Translations under genes and position numbers: made by a program
In this document: in pieces, positions 33,799-42,274 of the stretch
Layout of the letters: each line of letters opens with the position of its first letter
Numbering within the stretch: position 1 is the first letter of the stretch
Source of the DNA: Chitinophagales bacterium
GTDB lineage: Bacteria; Bacteroidota; Bacteroidia; Chitinophagales; JADJOU01
Assembly (NCBI GenBank): GCA_016787225.1
Contig: JAEUUY010000020.1
Location: forward strand, 1 to 64,000
Direction of reading: 5' to 3'
DNA length: 64,000 bases
The notes under the pieces: model-generated
What the model saw: only the letters and a program-made list of their open reading frames with translations
The model's database searches: none
What the model was told of the DNA's origin: nothing

Positions 33799-35094
33799 AT
33801 GAATAAGAAGCAGACTGAAAAAATAGATCAGAGTTATTGGGGAATTGTCAAAAGACAATTCAAGAAAAATAGAATGGCCGTATGGTCACTAAGAATGGTT
33901 TATGTTATCATGTTTATAGGTATTATGGCAGATTTTATAGCCAATGATAAGCCATTTTTTTGTCGTATCAATGGCAATAGCTATTTCCCAATATTGAAAA
34001 GCTACGGAGTGGCATTAGGCATAGCTAAATATCCGCCTGAATTATCAAATGTGAACTGGAGTGAAGTCAAATACGACTTTGTCATTAGAACACCAATTCC
34101 TTATTCACCACAGAATCTAGATTTAAAAAATAAAGACTATAAAAGTCCATTAGATGATCAGGATGTAGAGAGTTCTAGATGGCGTCATCATTTAGGTACT
34201 GATAACCTAGGAAGGGATGTACTCGCAGGTATGGTGCATGGTACGCGCACCGCCATGCTTGTAGGTATTATTTCGATGTCTATTTCTATTATTATTGGTA
34301 TTTTTTTCGGGGCATTAGCGGGCTATTTTGGCGATAAAGGTATGCAGATGAGTCGTGGTAGATTTTGGTTGAGTATTATTGGGTTTCTACTAGGTGGATA
34401 TTATGCTTTCGGGGTGCGTGGATATTTTCTATCAAAAGCTCTATCCGAAGGCATGGGTGGATTTTTAATACAACTTATTTATAGTCTGGTAATACTCATA
34501 GGTATTTTCGCCATTTTTAATGGGATAGCTATTTTGATTAAGCGCATTCCATTCTTTGGAAAAAAAGTGAATGTGCCGGTAGATATCTTGGTATCTCGAT
34601 TGATAGAGGTAAAAGTTTCAATTCCAACCTTGTTATTAATTTTATCTATCGTGGCGGTAATGAGTCGTCCAAATATTCTAATGGTCATGGTGATTATTGG
34701 ATTTACAAGCTGGACTGGAATTGCTAAATATACAAGAGCAGAGTTATTGAAGGTACGTAGTTTAGAATTTATACAAGCAGCTCAGTCACTCGGCTATAGC
34801 GAATTGAGAACTATTTTTAAGCACGCATTGCCCAATTCCCTCTCAAGTGTATTGGTCGCCATTGCCTTTGGGGTGGCTGGTGCTATATTATTAGAATCAA
34901 GTCTCTCATTTCTGGGTATAGGCATGCGACCTGAAGATGTGACCTGGGGTAGTATGTTATCATCTGCTAGAGGCTATTTTAAAGCTTGGTGGTTGGCTAT
35001 AATTCCCGGTTTTGCGATATTTATTACCGTGACAGTGTTTAATTTATTGGGTGAAGGTCTGACTGATGCCATGGATCCGCGCTTAAAACAATAA
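33799..35094 (+). CDS. Opp/DppC-type ABC transporter permease
   Basis: A 431-residue partner of the preceding permease. It has the DppC-type N-terminus, HHLGTDNLGRDVLAGMVHGTRTA (shortened here to the LGTDNLGRDVLAGMVHG core, near 135-151), the ATPase-contacting loop EFIQAAQSLGYSELRTIFKH (near 322-341) and the final WLAIIPGFAIFITVTVFNL with GLTDAMDPRLK. An extra pair of hydrophobic stretches (about 195-250) makes it longer than the usual 300 residues. It follows the first permease by 11 bases and precedes a PASTA gene by 6. Confidence 0.87.
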   Translation: MNKKQTEKIDQSYWGIVKRQFKKNRMAVWSLRMVYVIMFIGIMADFIANDKPFFCRINGNSYFPILKSYGVALGIAKYPPELSNVNWSEVKYDFVIRTPIPYSPQNLDLKNKDYKSPLDDQDVESSRWRHHLGTDNLGRDVLAGMVHGTRTAMLVGIISMSISIIIGIFFGALAGYFGDKGMQMSRGRFWLSIIGFLLGGYYAFGVRGYFLSKALSEGMGGFLIQLIYSLVILIGIFAIFNGIAILIKRIPFFGKKVNVPVDILVSRLIEVKVSIPTLLLILSIVAVMSRPNILMVMVIIGFTSWTGIAKYTRAELLKVRSLEFIQAAQSLGYSELRTIFKHALPNSLSSVLVAIAFGVAGAILLESSLSFLGIGMRPEDVTWGSMLSSARGYFKAWWLAIIPGFAIFITVTVFNLLGEGLTDAMDPRLKQ

Positions 35095-35100
35095 CTTTTA

Positions 35101-35919
35101 ATGAAGTTTTTCGCTTTTTTATTTCACCGATATTTTTGGTTAAACGTCTTAGTATTTATAGGACTCTTTCTTTTATTTTCTCTACTGGTTCTGTTTAGTC
35201 TGAAGAAGATAACCAAGTGGGGTGAAAGTTCGACAATACCCAATGTTGTTAATATGTCCATAACTGAAGCTGAACAAAAAATCGAGGATGCTAATCTAGA
35301 CTATGAAGTAAAAGATACCGTTTATCGTCAAGATTTGAAAGAAGGGACCATTTTAGAAGTGCTTCCTGCTCCGGGATTGGAAATCAAGGCTGGTAGAACT
35401 ATTTTTCTCATAATTTCTTCTAAACGTCCACCTATGGTAGAAATGCCTAATTTGGTAGGAAGAAGTTCTCTCAGATTTGCAAAGATAGAATTAGAATCAC
35501 GTGGACTCGTGCTTGGGAACTTGTCATATATTCCCTCTGCGGAAAAAGATGCTGTTTTAGCTCAAAAAATTGGCAATACAGAAATCAAAGGAGGTGTCAT
35601 GATCCCTAAAGGAACGGCTATTCACCTCACTTTAGGCGACGGTTTAACTGGAATTGTAGTCAGTCCGCCTTTTGTTATTGGTAAAAAATATGCAGAGGTA
35701 AAAGATATGCTAGATATGTCTGGCATATCTGCTAACTTTTATTTCGATAAGGATGTAGAAGATACAGCAGATGCTGTTGTTTATAGGCAATATCCTTCTG
35801 CATTAAATGATGAAAAAATCAATGTAGGAGAGACTATGGATATATTTTTGGGAACTAAAATCCCACAAAATATTCTAAAAGATTCTGCGTTAAGAGCTAG
35901 GTTAAATCTATCTCAGTAA
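35101..35919 (+). CDS. membrane-anchored PASTA-domain protein
   Basis: A 272-residue protein: a short cytoplasmic start, one membrane helix (about 11-34), then three PASTA domains (about 45-107, 111-178 and 185-253), for example IPNVVNMSITEAEQKIEDA and MPNLVGRSSLRFAKIELES. PASTA domains bind peptidoglycan or muropeptides, and proteins of this layout in Bacteroidota lack the kinase domain seen in Firmicutes. Its place in the peptide-transport operon suggests sensing or holding of cell-wall fragments, which is inference. Confidence 0.87.
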   Translation: MKFFAFLFHRYFWLNVLVFIGLFLLFSLLVLFSLKKITKWGESSTIPNVVNMSITEAEQKIEDANLDYEVKDTVYRQDLKEGTILEVLPAPGLEIKAGRTIFLIISSKRPPMVEMPNLVGRSSLRFAKIELESRGLVLGNLSYIPSAEKDAVLAQKIGNTEIKGGVMIPKGTAIHLTLGDGLTGIVVSPPFVIGKKYAEVKDMLDMSGISANFYFDKDVEDTADAVVYRQYPSALNDEKINVGETMDIFLGTKIPQNILKDSALRARLNLSQ

Positions 35920-35923
35920 AGTC

Positions 35924-38179
35924 TTGAAAATAGAACATAATATTATTTTGAAAAGAACTCTTGTTTTATTCTTTGTTATAAATACCTTTTTACTAAGTTC
36001 TCAAGAAGTTCTGTCACCTTTATCGTCTAATCATTTATTACACAAGTCGATTTGGTCAAAAACGTTAACAGCGAGGGGCTCTAATGACACTGCTAATTAC
36101 TTGATCGATTATGATGTTTTATTACTTCCATTTGTCGATGAATTTTCAACAAACAAGCAACGACCACCCTATAAAGAATTACCTACCCCAACGTCTGAGT
36201 ACTATGTTGTAGGTAGCTGTGTAAAGCAGTTAAACTATAAAATGGGAACCTATCGTTTTTCAAAACAAGTTTCTACAGAAGATACTTATAATCCTGCTTT
36301 TCCACCAGATTATATACAAACGAATAATCAGACCCCTATACTATTTTCATTAAATGATACTCCAAACTGCAATACGCTGTCTATGCAGTTAATTTATCCT
36401 TGTTCGATAAAAAGAAGATTTTCTGCCACGGGTCAGCTTATCTGGGATAGCTTGATTTGTGATACTTTTATCTATGCAGCTCACATTAAAAACTATTTTT
36501 TAAAAGGCTATCAATGGACGGATAGACATGCCTATATCAATTCTCATTTGCCTTATATGCCTCCAAGTAAGGGTGTAGCCACGCTAGATGGATTAAATGA
36601 GTACGGTACACCTTACAATAAGGAAATAACGAATGCCTATGGTTTGGCAGACTATCTCACTTCTGCTCCTATAGATTTATTAAATCTTACGGGAAACGAT
36701 TCTGTCTATCTAAGCTTTTTGATTCAACCGCAGGGATTGGGGGATTACCCCGATGTTCAAGATTCCATTCAAGTGGAGTTTCTTGACGATCGAGGGCGCT
36801 GGTTTCCTGTATGGACAAAGAAAGGAACGAAACAGGAATTGGCAAAGGATTCTATGTCATTTTCGTTCGCAGCTATTCATATTCCAGATCCCGTCGTACC
36901 TTCAGATCCTTTTTATTTTCATGATAAATTTCAGTTTCGCTTTAAAAATTATGCCACCATTTCAGGAAACAATGACCATTGGCATATAGATTTTGTTCGC
37001 TTAGACAAAAACAGAAACTATCAGGATACTACTTTGAGAGATGCTAATTTCATTTATGAATTACCTTCAGTTTTAAAGCATCACACCCTACTTCCTGCTC
37101 AGCAGTACCGTGGACAAATAGATTTACATGATACTTTGAGAGCTATTAATCGAAATATTTATCCGGCACCAATTTTTAGTTCTTATAAATTTAAATGCTT
37201 TAATGAAAATAGTGGGTTAGTATATGGTAGTAATGTTACAGGTATACCATTTGCTGCAAATCCATTGGTTTATCATTATTTGCTGACTAATACCGATTTA
37301 AATTATCCCAATTTGGTCGAAGATAGTACCTATGTTACCACAAAAATATATTTTGATAATTCTGATGATTTCAAAGAAAATGACACTGCTACTACTCGTC
37401 AGTTTTTCTTTAACGAAATGGCTTATGATGATGGTAGTGCAGAATGGGCTTATGGATTGCAAGGATTGGGTACTAAGAAAGTGGCTTATCGTTTTTTTAT
37501 CCCTAATAAAGATACCTTAGCAGCCATTAAAGTTTTATTTTCAAATATTGACGTACCCGTGAGCAATCTGCTTTTTAATCTGACTTTATGGAAAAAAATA
37601 GGGATGAATGGGCAGCAAGAAGAAATAATTAAATCTATCTCCAATCTTAAGCCTAAGTATTTAGATTCACTTAATAGTTTTGTAACTTTTGGATTAGATG
37701 AACCACTTGAGGTTCAAGATACAATTTACGTAGGTTGGATTCAGTCAGATGAACGAAATCTGCAGATTGGCTATGATGTCAATAGCGCCAAAGGTTTTGA
37801 TAACGTATTTATCATGACGAATAATGTGTGGTCCAAATCCAATATTGCTAAATCTAGAGAAGGTTCTCCTATGATTCGTCTTATATTGGATGGGGTGAGG
37901 AAGTATACAACAAGCGAAATTGTCCGAGCGAATAATATAATGGATAAGTCGCGAATAGTTTTTTATCCTAATCCAGCAAATGAAGTAATCAATTTCCAAG
38001 TGGGTGAACATAAAAATATAGACATAAGCGTTTTTGATATGCTTGGTAAATTGGTTCTGCACCAATCCTTAAAAGAAGGTCAAGCTGACATTTCAAATCT
38101 TAATACGGGTCTGTATTTTATTCAATTTTCTTCTGAAGGACAATGGTTGCAGACCGATAAACTTCAAATTCAAAGATGA
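35924..38179 (+). CDS. T9SS type A sorting-domain protein, unknown function
   Basis: A 751-residue secreted protein. Two TTG codons are possible starts (35924 and 35948); the second gives the cleaner signal peptide KRTLVLFFVINTFLLSS, and no ATG is available. The body is beta-rich and shows the DEFSTNKQRPPY and FRFKNYATISGNNDHWHIDF motifs seen in large Bacteroidota surface proteins. The last 80 residues are a T9SS type A sorting domain (FYPNPANEVINFQ, ISVFDMLGKLV, LNTGLYFIQF and a basic tail KLQIQR). It is thus probably moved across the outer membrane and attached to the surface or released. MltG overlaps its stop by 4 bases. Confidence 0.82.
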   Translation: MKIEHNIILKRTLVLFFVINTFLLSSQEVLSPLSSNHLLHKSIWSKTLTARGSNDTANYLIDYDVLLLPFVDEFSTNKQRPPYKELPTPTSEYYVVGSCVKQLNYKMGTYRFSKQVSTEDTYNPAFPPDYIQTNNQTPILFSLNDTPNCNTLSMQLIYPCSIKRRFSATGQLIWDSLICDTFIYAAHIKNYFLKGYQWTDRHAYINSHLPYMPPSKGVATLDGLNEYGTPYNKEITNAYGLADYLTSAPIDLLNLTGNDSVYLSFLIQPQGLGDYPDVQDSIQVEFLDDRGRWFPVWTKKGTKQELAKDSMSFSFAAIHIPDPVVPSDPFYFHDKFQFRFKNYATISGNNDHWHIDFVRLDKNRNYQDTTLRDANFIYELPSVLKHHTLLPAQQYRGQIDLHDTLRAINRNIYPAPIFSSYKFKCFNENSGLVYGSNVTGIPFAANPLVYHYLLTNTDLNYPNLVEDSTYVTTKIYFDNSDDFKENDTATTRQFFFNEMAYDDGSAEWAYGLQGLGTKKVAYRFFIPNKDTLAAIKVLFSNIDVPVSNLLFNLTLWKKIGMNGQQEEIIKSISNLKPKYLDSLNSFVTFGLDEPLEVQDTIYVGWIQSDERNLQIGYDVNSAKGFDNVFIMTNNVWSKSNIAKSREGSPMIRLILDGVRKYTTSEIVRANNIMDKSRIVFYPNPANEVINFQVGEHKNIDISVFDMLGKLVLHQSLKEGQADISNLNTGLYFIQFSSEGQWLQTDKLQIQR

Positions 38180-39171
38180 TAAAAAAGCTTAGCCTTATAG
38201 TTCTTATACTATTAGGACTATTTTACCTGCTTTTTTTTGTAAAATCTAATGTGGCTGAGGAATACAGTCTAAAGCTAGAATGTGATACCTCTGTGCAAGA
38301 GGTCAAAGAGAAACTCCATGCCAATGGGGTAATAGCGAATACCTATATATTCGATATCGTGAGTATGATTTATAATGTGAATAAAGTATCCGCAGGACAT
38401 TACAAAATTAAAAAGTCGATGTCGTCGCTTGATATACTGCGCAAATTGAAAAACGGTCAACAAGATCCTATTCGTTGGACTATATCTACGGCTACTTTTG
38501 TAGAAGAATTGGCGGGCAAGGCTAGTCAAAAATTCGCTTTTGATTCATTAAGCTTTCTTACCTCACTTTTTGATAGTTCTTTCATGAAATCGCAAGGATA
38601 TGCGAAGGAGACTGCGCTGACTATATTTTTGCCTAACACTTATGAATTTTACTGGAATACGAGTCCTAAGCATGTCATAGACATAATGATCAATGAACAT
38701 GAAAAATTCTGGAATGAAGAGCGAAAAGCTAAAGCAGCCGCCATAAAACTTAATCCAAGTCAAGTTTATATACTAGCCAGTATGGTTCAGAAAGAATATA
38801 CTCGCAAAGACGAGCGTTCAAAAATAGCCAGTGTCCTTTTGAATAGATTAAACATTTCTATGCCCCTACAAGTAGATGCCACTTGCAAATATGCTACACG
38901 AGACTTCACTGCAAAGCGTGTCTTGACCTACCATACACAGTATGAATCGCCATACAATACCTATAAAAACATAGGACTTCCTCCTGGTCCTATCTGCATG
39001 CCAGAGTTGAGTACAATCGATGCGGTATTAAACCCAGAAAATACAGATTATATATATTATTGTGCAGATCCTAGTCTGAATGGATACCATATTTTTTCAA
39101 AAACCTTAGCAGAACATGAATCTGTAGCAACTTCATATCATAAGAAGATGAATGAGTTGAAGATAAGGTAA
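38176..39171 (+). CDS. mltG: endolytic murein transglycosylase MltG
   Basis: A 331-residue protein with one membrane helix (about 5-23), then a LysM-like part and the YceG/MltG domain (about 150-320). The family signatures are FLPNTYEFYWNTS, LASMVQKEYTRKDERSKIAS with the catalytic Glu (near 203), VLLNRLNISMPLQVDATCKYA, SPYNTYKNIGLPPGPICMP and YYCADPSLNGYHIF-like end. MltG cleaves nascent glycan chains and sets their length. It overlaps the T9SS gene in ATGA fashion and closes the run from the peptide transporter, strengthening the cell-wall theme. Confidence 0.9.
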   Translation: MIKKLSLIVLILLGLFYLLFFVKSNVAEEYSLKLECDTSVQEVKEKLHANGVIANTYIFDIVSMIYNVNKVSAGHYKIKKSMSSLDILRKLKNGQQDPIRWTISTATFVEELAGKASQKFAFDSLSFLTSLFDSSFMKSQGYAKETALTIFLPNTYEFYWNTSPKHVIDIMINEHEKFWNEERKAKAAAIKLNPSQVYILASMVQKEYTRKDERSKIASVLLNRLNISMPLQVDATCKYATRDFTAKRVLTYHTQYESPYNTYKNIGLPPGPICMPELSTIDAVLNPENTDYIYYCADPSLNGYHIFSKTLAEHESVATSYHKKMNELKIR

Positions 39172-39189
39172 AGAAAAAAATAACGGTAG

Positions 39190-39816
39190 TTAATTTTTCA
39201 CTCCAATCGACCTACAAATTTCACAATGCTCTATCTTATGCCCTCTCGCAGGACAATATTCTCTGCCATAGAAAATGATTTGAAGATGGAGCTTGTTCCA
39301 TAGATGCTCTGGAAATAACCGTTTGAGATCTTTTTCTGTTTGTTCTACATTCTTTCCATTCGTCAGTTTCCAGCGTGTGGCTAGTCTATGAATATGCGTA
39401 TCCACAGGAAATGCAGGTACACCAAAGGCTTGACTCATCACCACGCTAGCCGTTTTATGTCCTACACCTGGCAAGGCCTCCAATTCTTCAAAACTCTGCG
39501 GTACCTTACCTTTGTGCTGATCCAGCAATATTTGAGATAAATTCCAGATAGCACTCGATTTTGATTTGGATAAGCCGCAAGGGCGAACTATTTCTTCTAT
39601 TTCCTCTATGGTTAGTTTGACCATGGCTTGCGGTGTTTTAGCGCGCTCAAAGAGGGCAGGGGTCGTCTTATTGACACGTTCATCAGTACATTGTGCTGAT
39701 AGTAGTACGGCTATGAGCAGGGTATAATCGCTAGTATGGTTGAGAGGTATGGGAGTTTCAGGATAGAGTTCCTCGAGTTTGTTTTGTATATAAAAAACTT
39801 TTTCAGCTTTTTTCAT
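39190..39816 (-). CDS. nth: endonuclease III, with incomplete Fe-S cysteine set
   Basis: A 208-residue base-excision-repair glycosylase/AP lyase. The helix-hairpin-helix is LPGVGHKTASVV with catalytic Lys121, and the catalytic Asp139 is in FPVDTHIHRLATRW. It removes oxidised pyrimidines from DNA. In standard endonuclease III the C-terminus binds a 4Fe-4S cluster through four Cys (C-x6-C-x2-C-x5-C). Here only three Cys are present (188, 198 and 201; CPARGHKIEHCEIC), with different spacing. The cluster is probably absent or altered. Convergent with mltG. Confidence 0.9.
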   Translation of the reverse strand: MKKAEKVFYIQNKLEELYPETPIPLNHTSDYTLLIAVLLSAQCTDERVNKTTPALFERAKTPQAMVKLTIEEIEEIVRPCGLSKSKSSAIWNLSQILLDQHKGKVPQSFEELEALPGVGHKTASVVMSQAFGVPAFPVDTHIHRLATRWKLTNGKNVEQTEKDLKRLFPEHLWNKLHLQIIFYGREYCPARGHKIEHCEICRSIGVKN

Positions 39817-39839
39817 TAGGTTGATTAACAGTAAAGAAT

Positions 39840-40526
39840 TTATCCATGTTTTCTCGATGTAAATTTCCCAATTAAAACACCAATCAATAAGATAGAATAT
39901 AGTTGACCTATTATTCCGAATAAGGAAGTTAGCAATTTTGTAAAATGTATTGTAGGTCTAATGTCGCCAAATCCTATACTCGTAATCGTAACGCTGGCGA
40001 AATAGACAAAACTGGCGTATGTGTCCACAGGATTGACATTATGGACTCCAGAAAAACTATCGGGGTATAGATAGAAGTAGAATTGAAATGCAAAAGTGGC
40101 CAACTCAATAAGAAGTAAATATCCACATATAGCTGCTATGATAAGGTCTAGGTTGATATAACTTGGCTGTAATAAAAATTTAAGTATTTCTATAAGAATA
40201 AATAGGAAAAATAAGAAATATACAATATTGAGCCAAGACATAAATAAAGCAGCAGTACCAATGTGAAACCAGAGATTCACAGGGAATCCAATTACCAATA
40301 TGAGTAGTATGTTCTTTAAATTTTTCTTCCATTCTTGTTTTTCTATAAAAACACCTGAACTCGCTATTCCTAATATGACCATATTGAGCGGCCATACATA
40401 ATTGATGTAGAAATCTAGATCTTTGATAAAAATGCCTATAAACAAGTGCTGAAGCAGGGCTATAGCAAGAATTTCATATTTATAGAAATGGAAGTAACGG
40501 TTAATATTTCTTATGAAATGATTCAT
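39840..40526 (-). CDS. two-pore-helix potassium channel-like protein
   Basis: A 228-residue membrane protein. Four or more helices occupy the first 150 residues, then a pore loop with the selectivity filter TSIGFGDIRPT (near 185-195; the usual TVGYGD becomes SIGFGD), followed by a last helix (LFGIIGQLYSILLIGVLIG). No cytoplasmic RCK/TrkA domain is fused. It should conduct K+ across the inner membrane. It lies between nth and an alpha/beta hydrolase gene on the same strand, with gaps of 23 and 15 bases, but the functions give no clear link. Confidence 0.8.
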   Translation of the reverse strand: MNHFIRNINRYFHFYKYEILAIALLQHLFIGIFIKDLDFYINYVWPLNMVILGIASSGVFIEKQEWKKNLKNILLILVIGFPVNLWFHIGTAALFMSWLNIVYFLFFLFILIEILKFLLQPSYINLDLIIAAICGYLLLIELATFAFQFYFYLYPDSFSGVHNVNPVDTYASFVYFASVTITSIGFGDIRPTIHFTKLLTSLFGIIGQLYSILLIGVLIGKFTSRKHG

Positions 40527-40541
40527 AGTGTAAATATAGAC

Positions 40542-41378
40542 TTAGCTCCTCAAAAACTGAAGAATTGTTTTTGTAAGTTCTATGGACTTCAGGCTATGCC
40601 CCAATCCTTTGGTGAGTATCAATTGGCTATTTGACCATACCTTATGCAATCTTTTTGAATAGGCTGCGCTTGCATCTTTATCCTCTTCATCATGAACTAT
40701 AAGGCAGGGATAGGTGAAATCTTTCGCCAATAAAGCAGCAGAAAAGTCACTAGGTTTTTTATGCACTCTGCGTTGAAATTCATTTTCCAAACTCCGAATA
40801 CTGGCTTTCGACAATTTCATAAGCTGATAGTGATACTGCATGAAGTCCTCTACCTCTCCGGGTGCTGCTAGGATAGCGGCTTTGAGATATGGAGACTGTG
40901 GATGCTGATGCAGCCAATTGATAATTGCATAGCCACCAAATGAGTGTCCGACTATGGCATCCCATGGCCCTATTTCCCTCGTAAAAGTCTCTATGATTTC
41001 ACTGTAAAGTGGCAAGGTGAGCATGCGACCTCCACTCAGCCCATGACCAGGTGCATCCAGAGCATATATACTGTAATCACCTTCCTTGAGCAGTTCTACG
41101 AAAAGTTTCCAACGATAGCTATGACTCGCCCATCCATGTACAAACAATATTTTTTTTGCGCCATTACCCCAGCGATAGGTCTGAACCTTTTGACCATGCA
41201 CATCGAGTGTTTTATGACATGCATTGAGAAGATAGGATTTCTGATGTGCTTTCAATTTTTTCGCCATAGGCAGGCAAAAGAGGTCCAGGCCCCATTTACC
41301 CGCTTTTTGAGCATTGATTCTTGTCAGAATATTCAATCCTAATCCAGTGGTACGAAGCGCTATTTTTTTGAAAGACAT
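40542..41378 (-). CDS. alpha/beta hydrolase
   Basis: About 278 residues from ATG 41378 (an in-frame TTG lies at 41390). The alpha/beta hydrolase fold is marked by the oxyanion motif FVHGWASHSYRW, the nucleophile elbow VGHSFGGYA (Ser near 145), an acidic residue in LIVHDEEDKD (near 235) and the catalytic His in TKGLGHSL (near 263). No signal peptide is evident. The substrate is unknown; esterase, thioesterase and lipase-like enzymes share this fold. Upstream lies the decayed 0.9-kb spacer. Confidence 0.85.
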   Translation of the reverse strand: MSFKKIALRTTGLGLNILTRINAQKAGKWGLDLFCLPMAKKLKAHQKSYLLNACHKTLDVHGQKVQTYRWGNGAKKILFVHGWASHSYRWKLFVELLKEGDYSIYALDAPGHGLSGGRMLTLPLYSEIIETFTREIGPWDAIVGHSFGGYAIINWLHQHPQSPYLKAAILAAPGEVEDFMQYHYQLMKLSKASIRSLENEFQRRVHKKPSDFSAALLAKDFTYPCLIVHDEEDKDASAAYSKRLHKVWSNSQLILTKGLGHSLKSIELTKTILQFLRS

Positions 41379-41507
41379 ATTTATACTCAACTAAAAACTA
41401 CCTTACAAATAAACCTATTGCCTACTAAATGGAAGGAAAAAACTTAGTTCGCTTTAGTTCGCTGGTGTTGTGTTTTCAACTTTCCCTTTACTAGGACGGA
41501 ATAGGCT

Positions 41508-41530
41508 GTCAGCGCGATAGTAAATTTGTA
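41508..41530 (+). repeat. direct repeat, left copy
   Basis: gtcagcgcgatagtaaattt plus gta. It matches 41881-41903 at 20 of 23 bases. The two copies bracket the toxin remnant. Confidence 0.6.
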
Positions 41531-41616
41531 TTCTACAATATAAAAGCTATATTTGTATTCAAATGAAAGTGGAAAGTGAAATGAGAGATTTCGATACACC
41601 GCGACGTAGTCAGAGA

Positions 41617-41829
41617 CTACGCCGAACTGGGGAACTTGCTCAGTGGAAAAACTCTAAAATCTTTGATTTTAGTTTCAAAAAATGGATTATTTATGAGTGT
41701 AGAAAATCCAACTTCTAAATCTTCATTAAAATTAAAAGCAGTTTGAGGACTAATCTCTAAATAATACTGCAAGGCTTGCTCAACCTCGATAATAGCAGAT
41801 TCACGTAACTGAATCTTATAACACTGTTC
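41617..41829 (-). pseudogene. RelE/ParE-family toxin remnant
   Basis: An open stretch on the minus strand with no start codon translates to YKIQLRESAIIEVEQALQYY, then FNEDLEVGFSTLINNPFFET, then KIKDFRVFPLSKFPSSA and a stop. This matches the first two thirds of Bacteroidota RelE/ParE-type toxins, which have a beta strand, two helices and a RCIPLKKFPF-like strand. The 5' end (before 41829) and the C-terminal strands are lost, and the frame runs into a palindromic repeat at 41600-41620. No antitoxin gene is seen beside it. About 70 codons survive, so it is not functional. Confidence 0.6.
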
Positions 41830-41880
41830 GCTGTAGTCTAAAGTCGAAGTCGTGCAATGTTTGGCGAAGTTTTTAACTTC

Positions 41881-41903
41881 GTCAGTGCTTTAGTAAATTT
41901 GTA
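41881..41903 (+). repeat. direct repeat, right copy
   Basis: gtcagtgctttagtaaattt plus gta; pair of 41508-41530. It runs on into a short palindrome, GTAAATTtgtAATTTAC. Confidence 0.6.
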
Positions 41904-42232
41904 ATTTACAAAAATAAATGCCCCTGTTGAGTGAATTCCTAGCTCGGCGTAGTGTGGCGTGGGCGCTCGCCCCGTCAGGTGTTGCCACCCGACTCAAAAC
42001 AAAGCAAAAGAAAAAATAGTGAAGCGATCAATAAAGTAATTTAGCTAAAGCAAATCGATGTATGATTGACTAAGATTTGTGTCATTTTAAAAACTCTTAA
42101 ATAGACACCGTTTTCTCTCACTACAAACTCTGAAAATCAAGTCTATTTATCCGCCTATTATATTACCAAATTTTAACGATGGATTGTGCATAACTTATGG
42201 ATAAAACCTTCATAAAATCGCCTGAAATTGAC

Positions 42233-42240
42233 TATATTTG
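42233..42240 (+). promoter_or_regulatory. -7 box TAnnTTTG for gyrA
   Basis: TATATTTG, 34 bases before the ATG at 42275. No clear -33 TTG at standard spacing. Confidence 0.5.
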
Positions 42241-42274
42241 TAGGCTAACAAAAAAATAGAAATTTAAGTTTTCC

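Larger units (their letters stand above)
41379..42274. other. 896-base spacer with repeats and a toxin remnant
   Basis: No intact gene. It contains a pair of direct repeats (41508-41530 and 41881-41903), a toxin remnant between them, palindromes GTAGTCaGAGACTAC-like at 41606-41619 and GGCGAAGTttttaACTTCGTC-like near 41863-41883, a GC-rich patch at 41944-41994 with GGGCGctCGCCC, and the gyrA promoter near its end. The mixture looks like a graveyard for mobile or repeat sequences. Confidence 0.55.
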
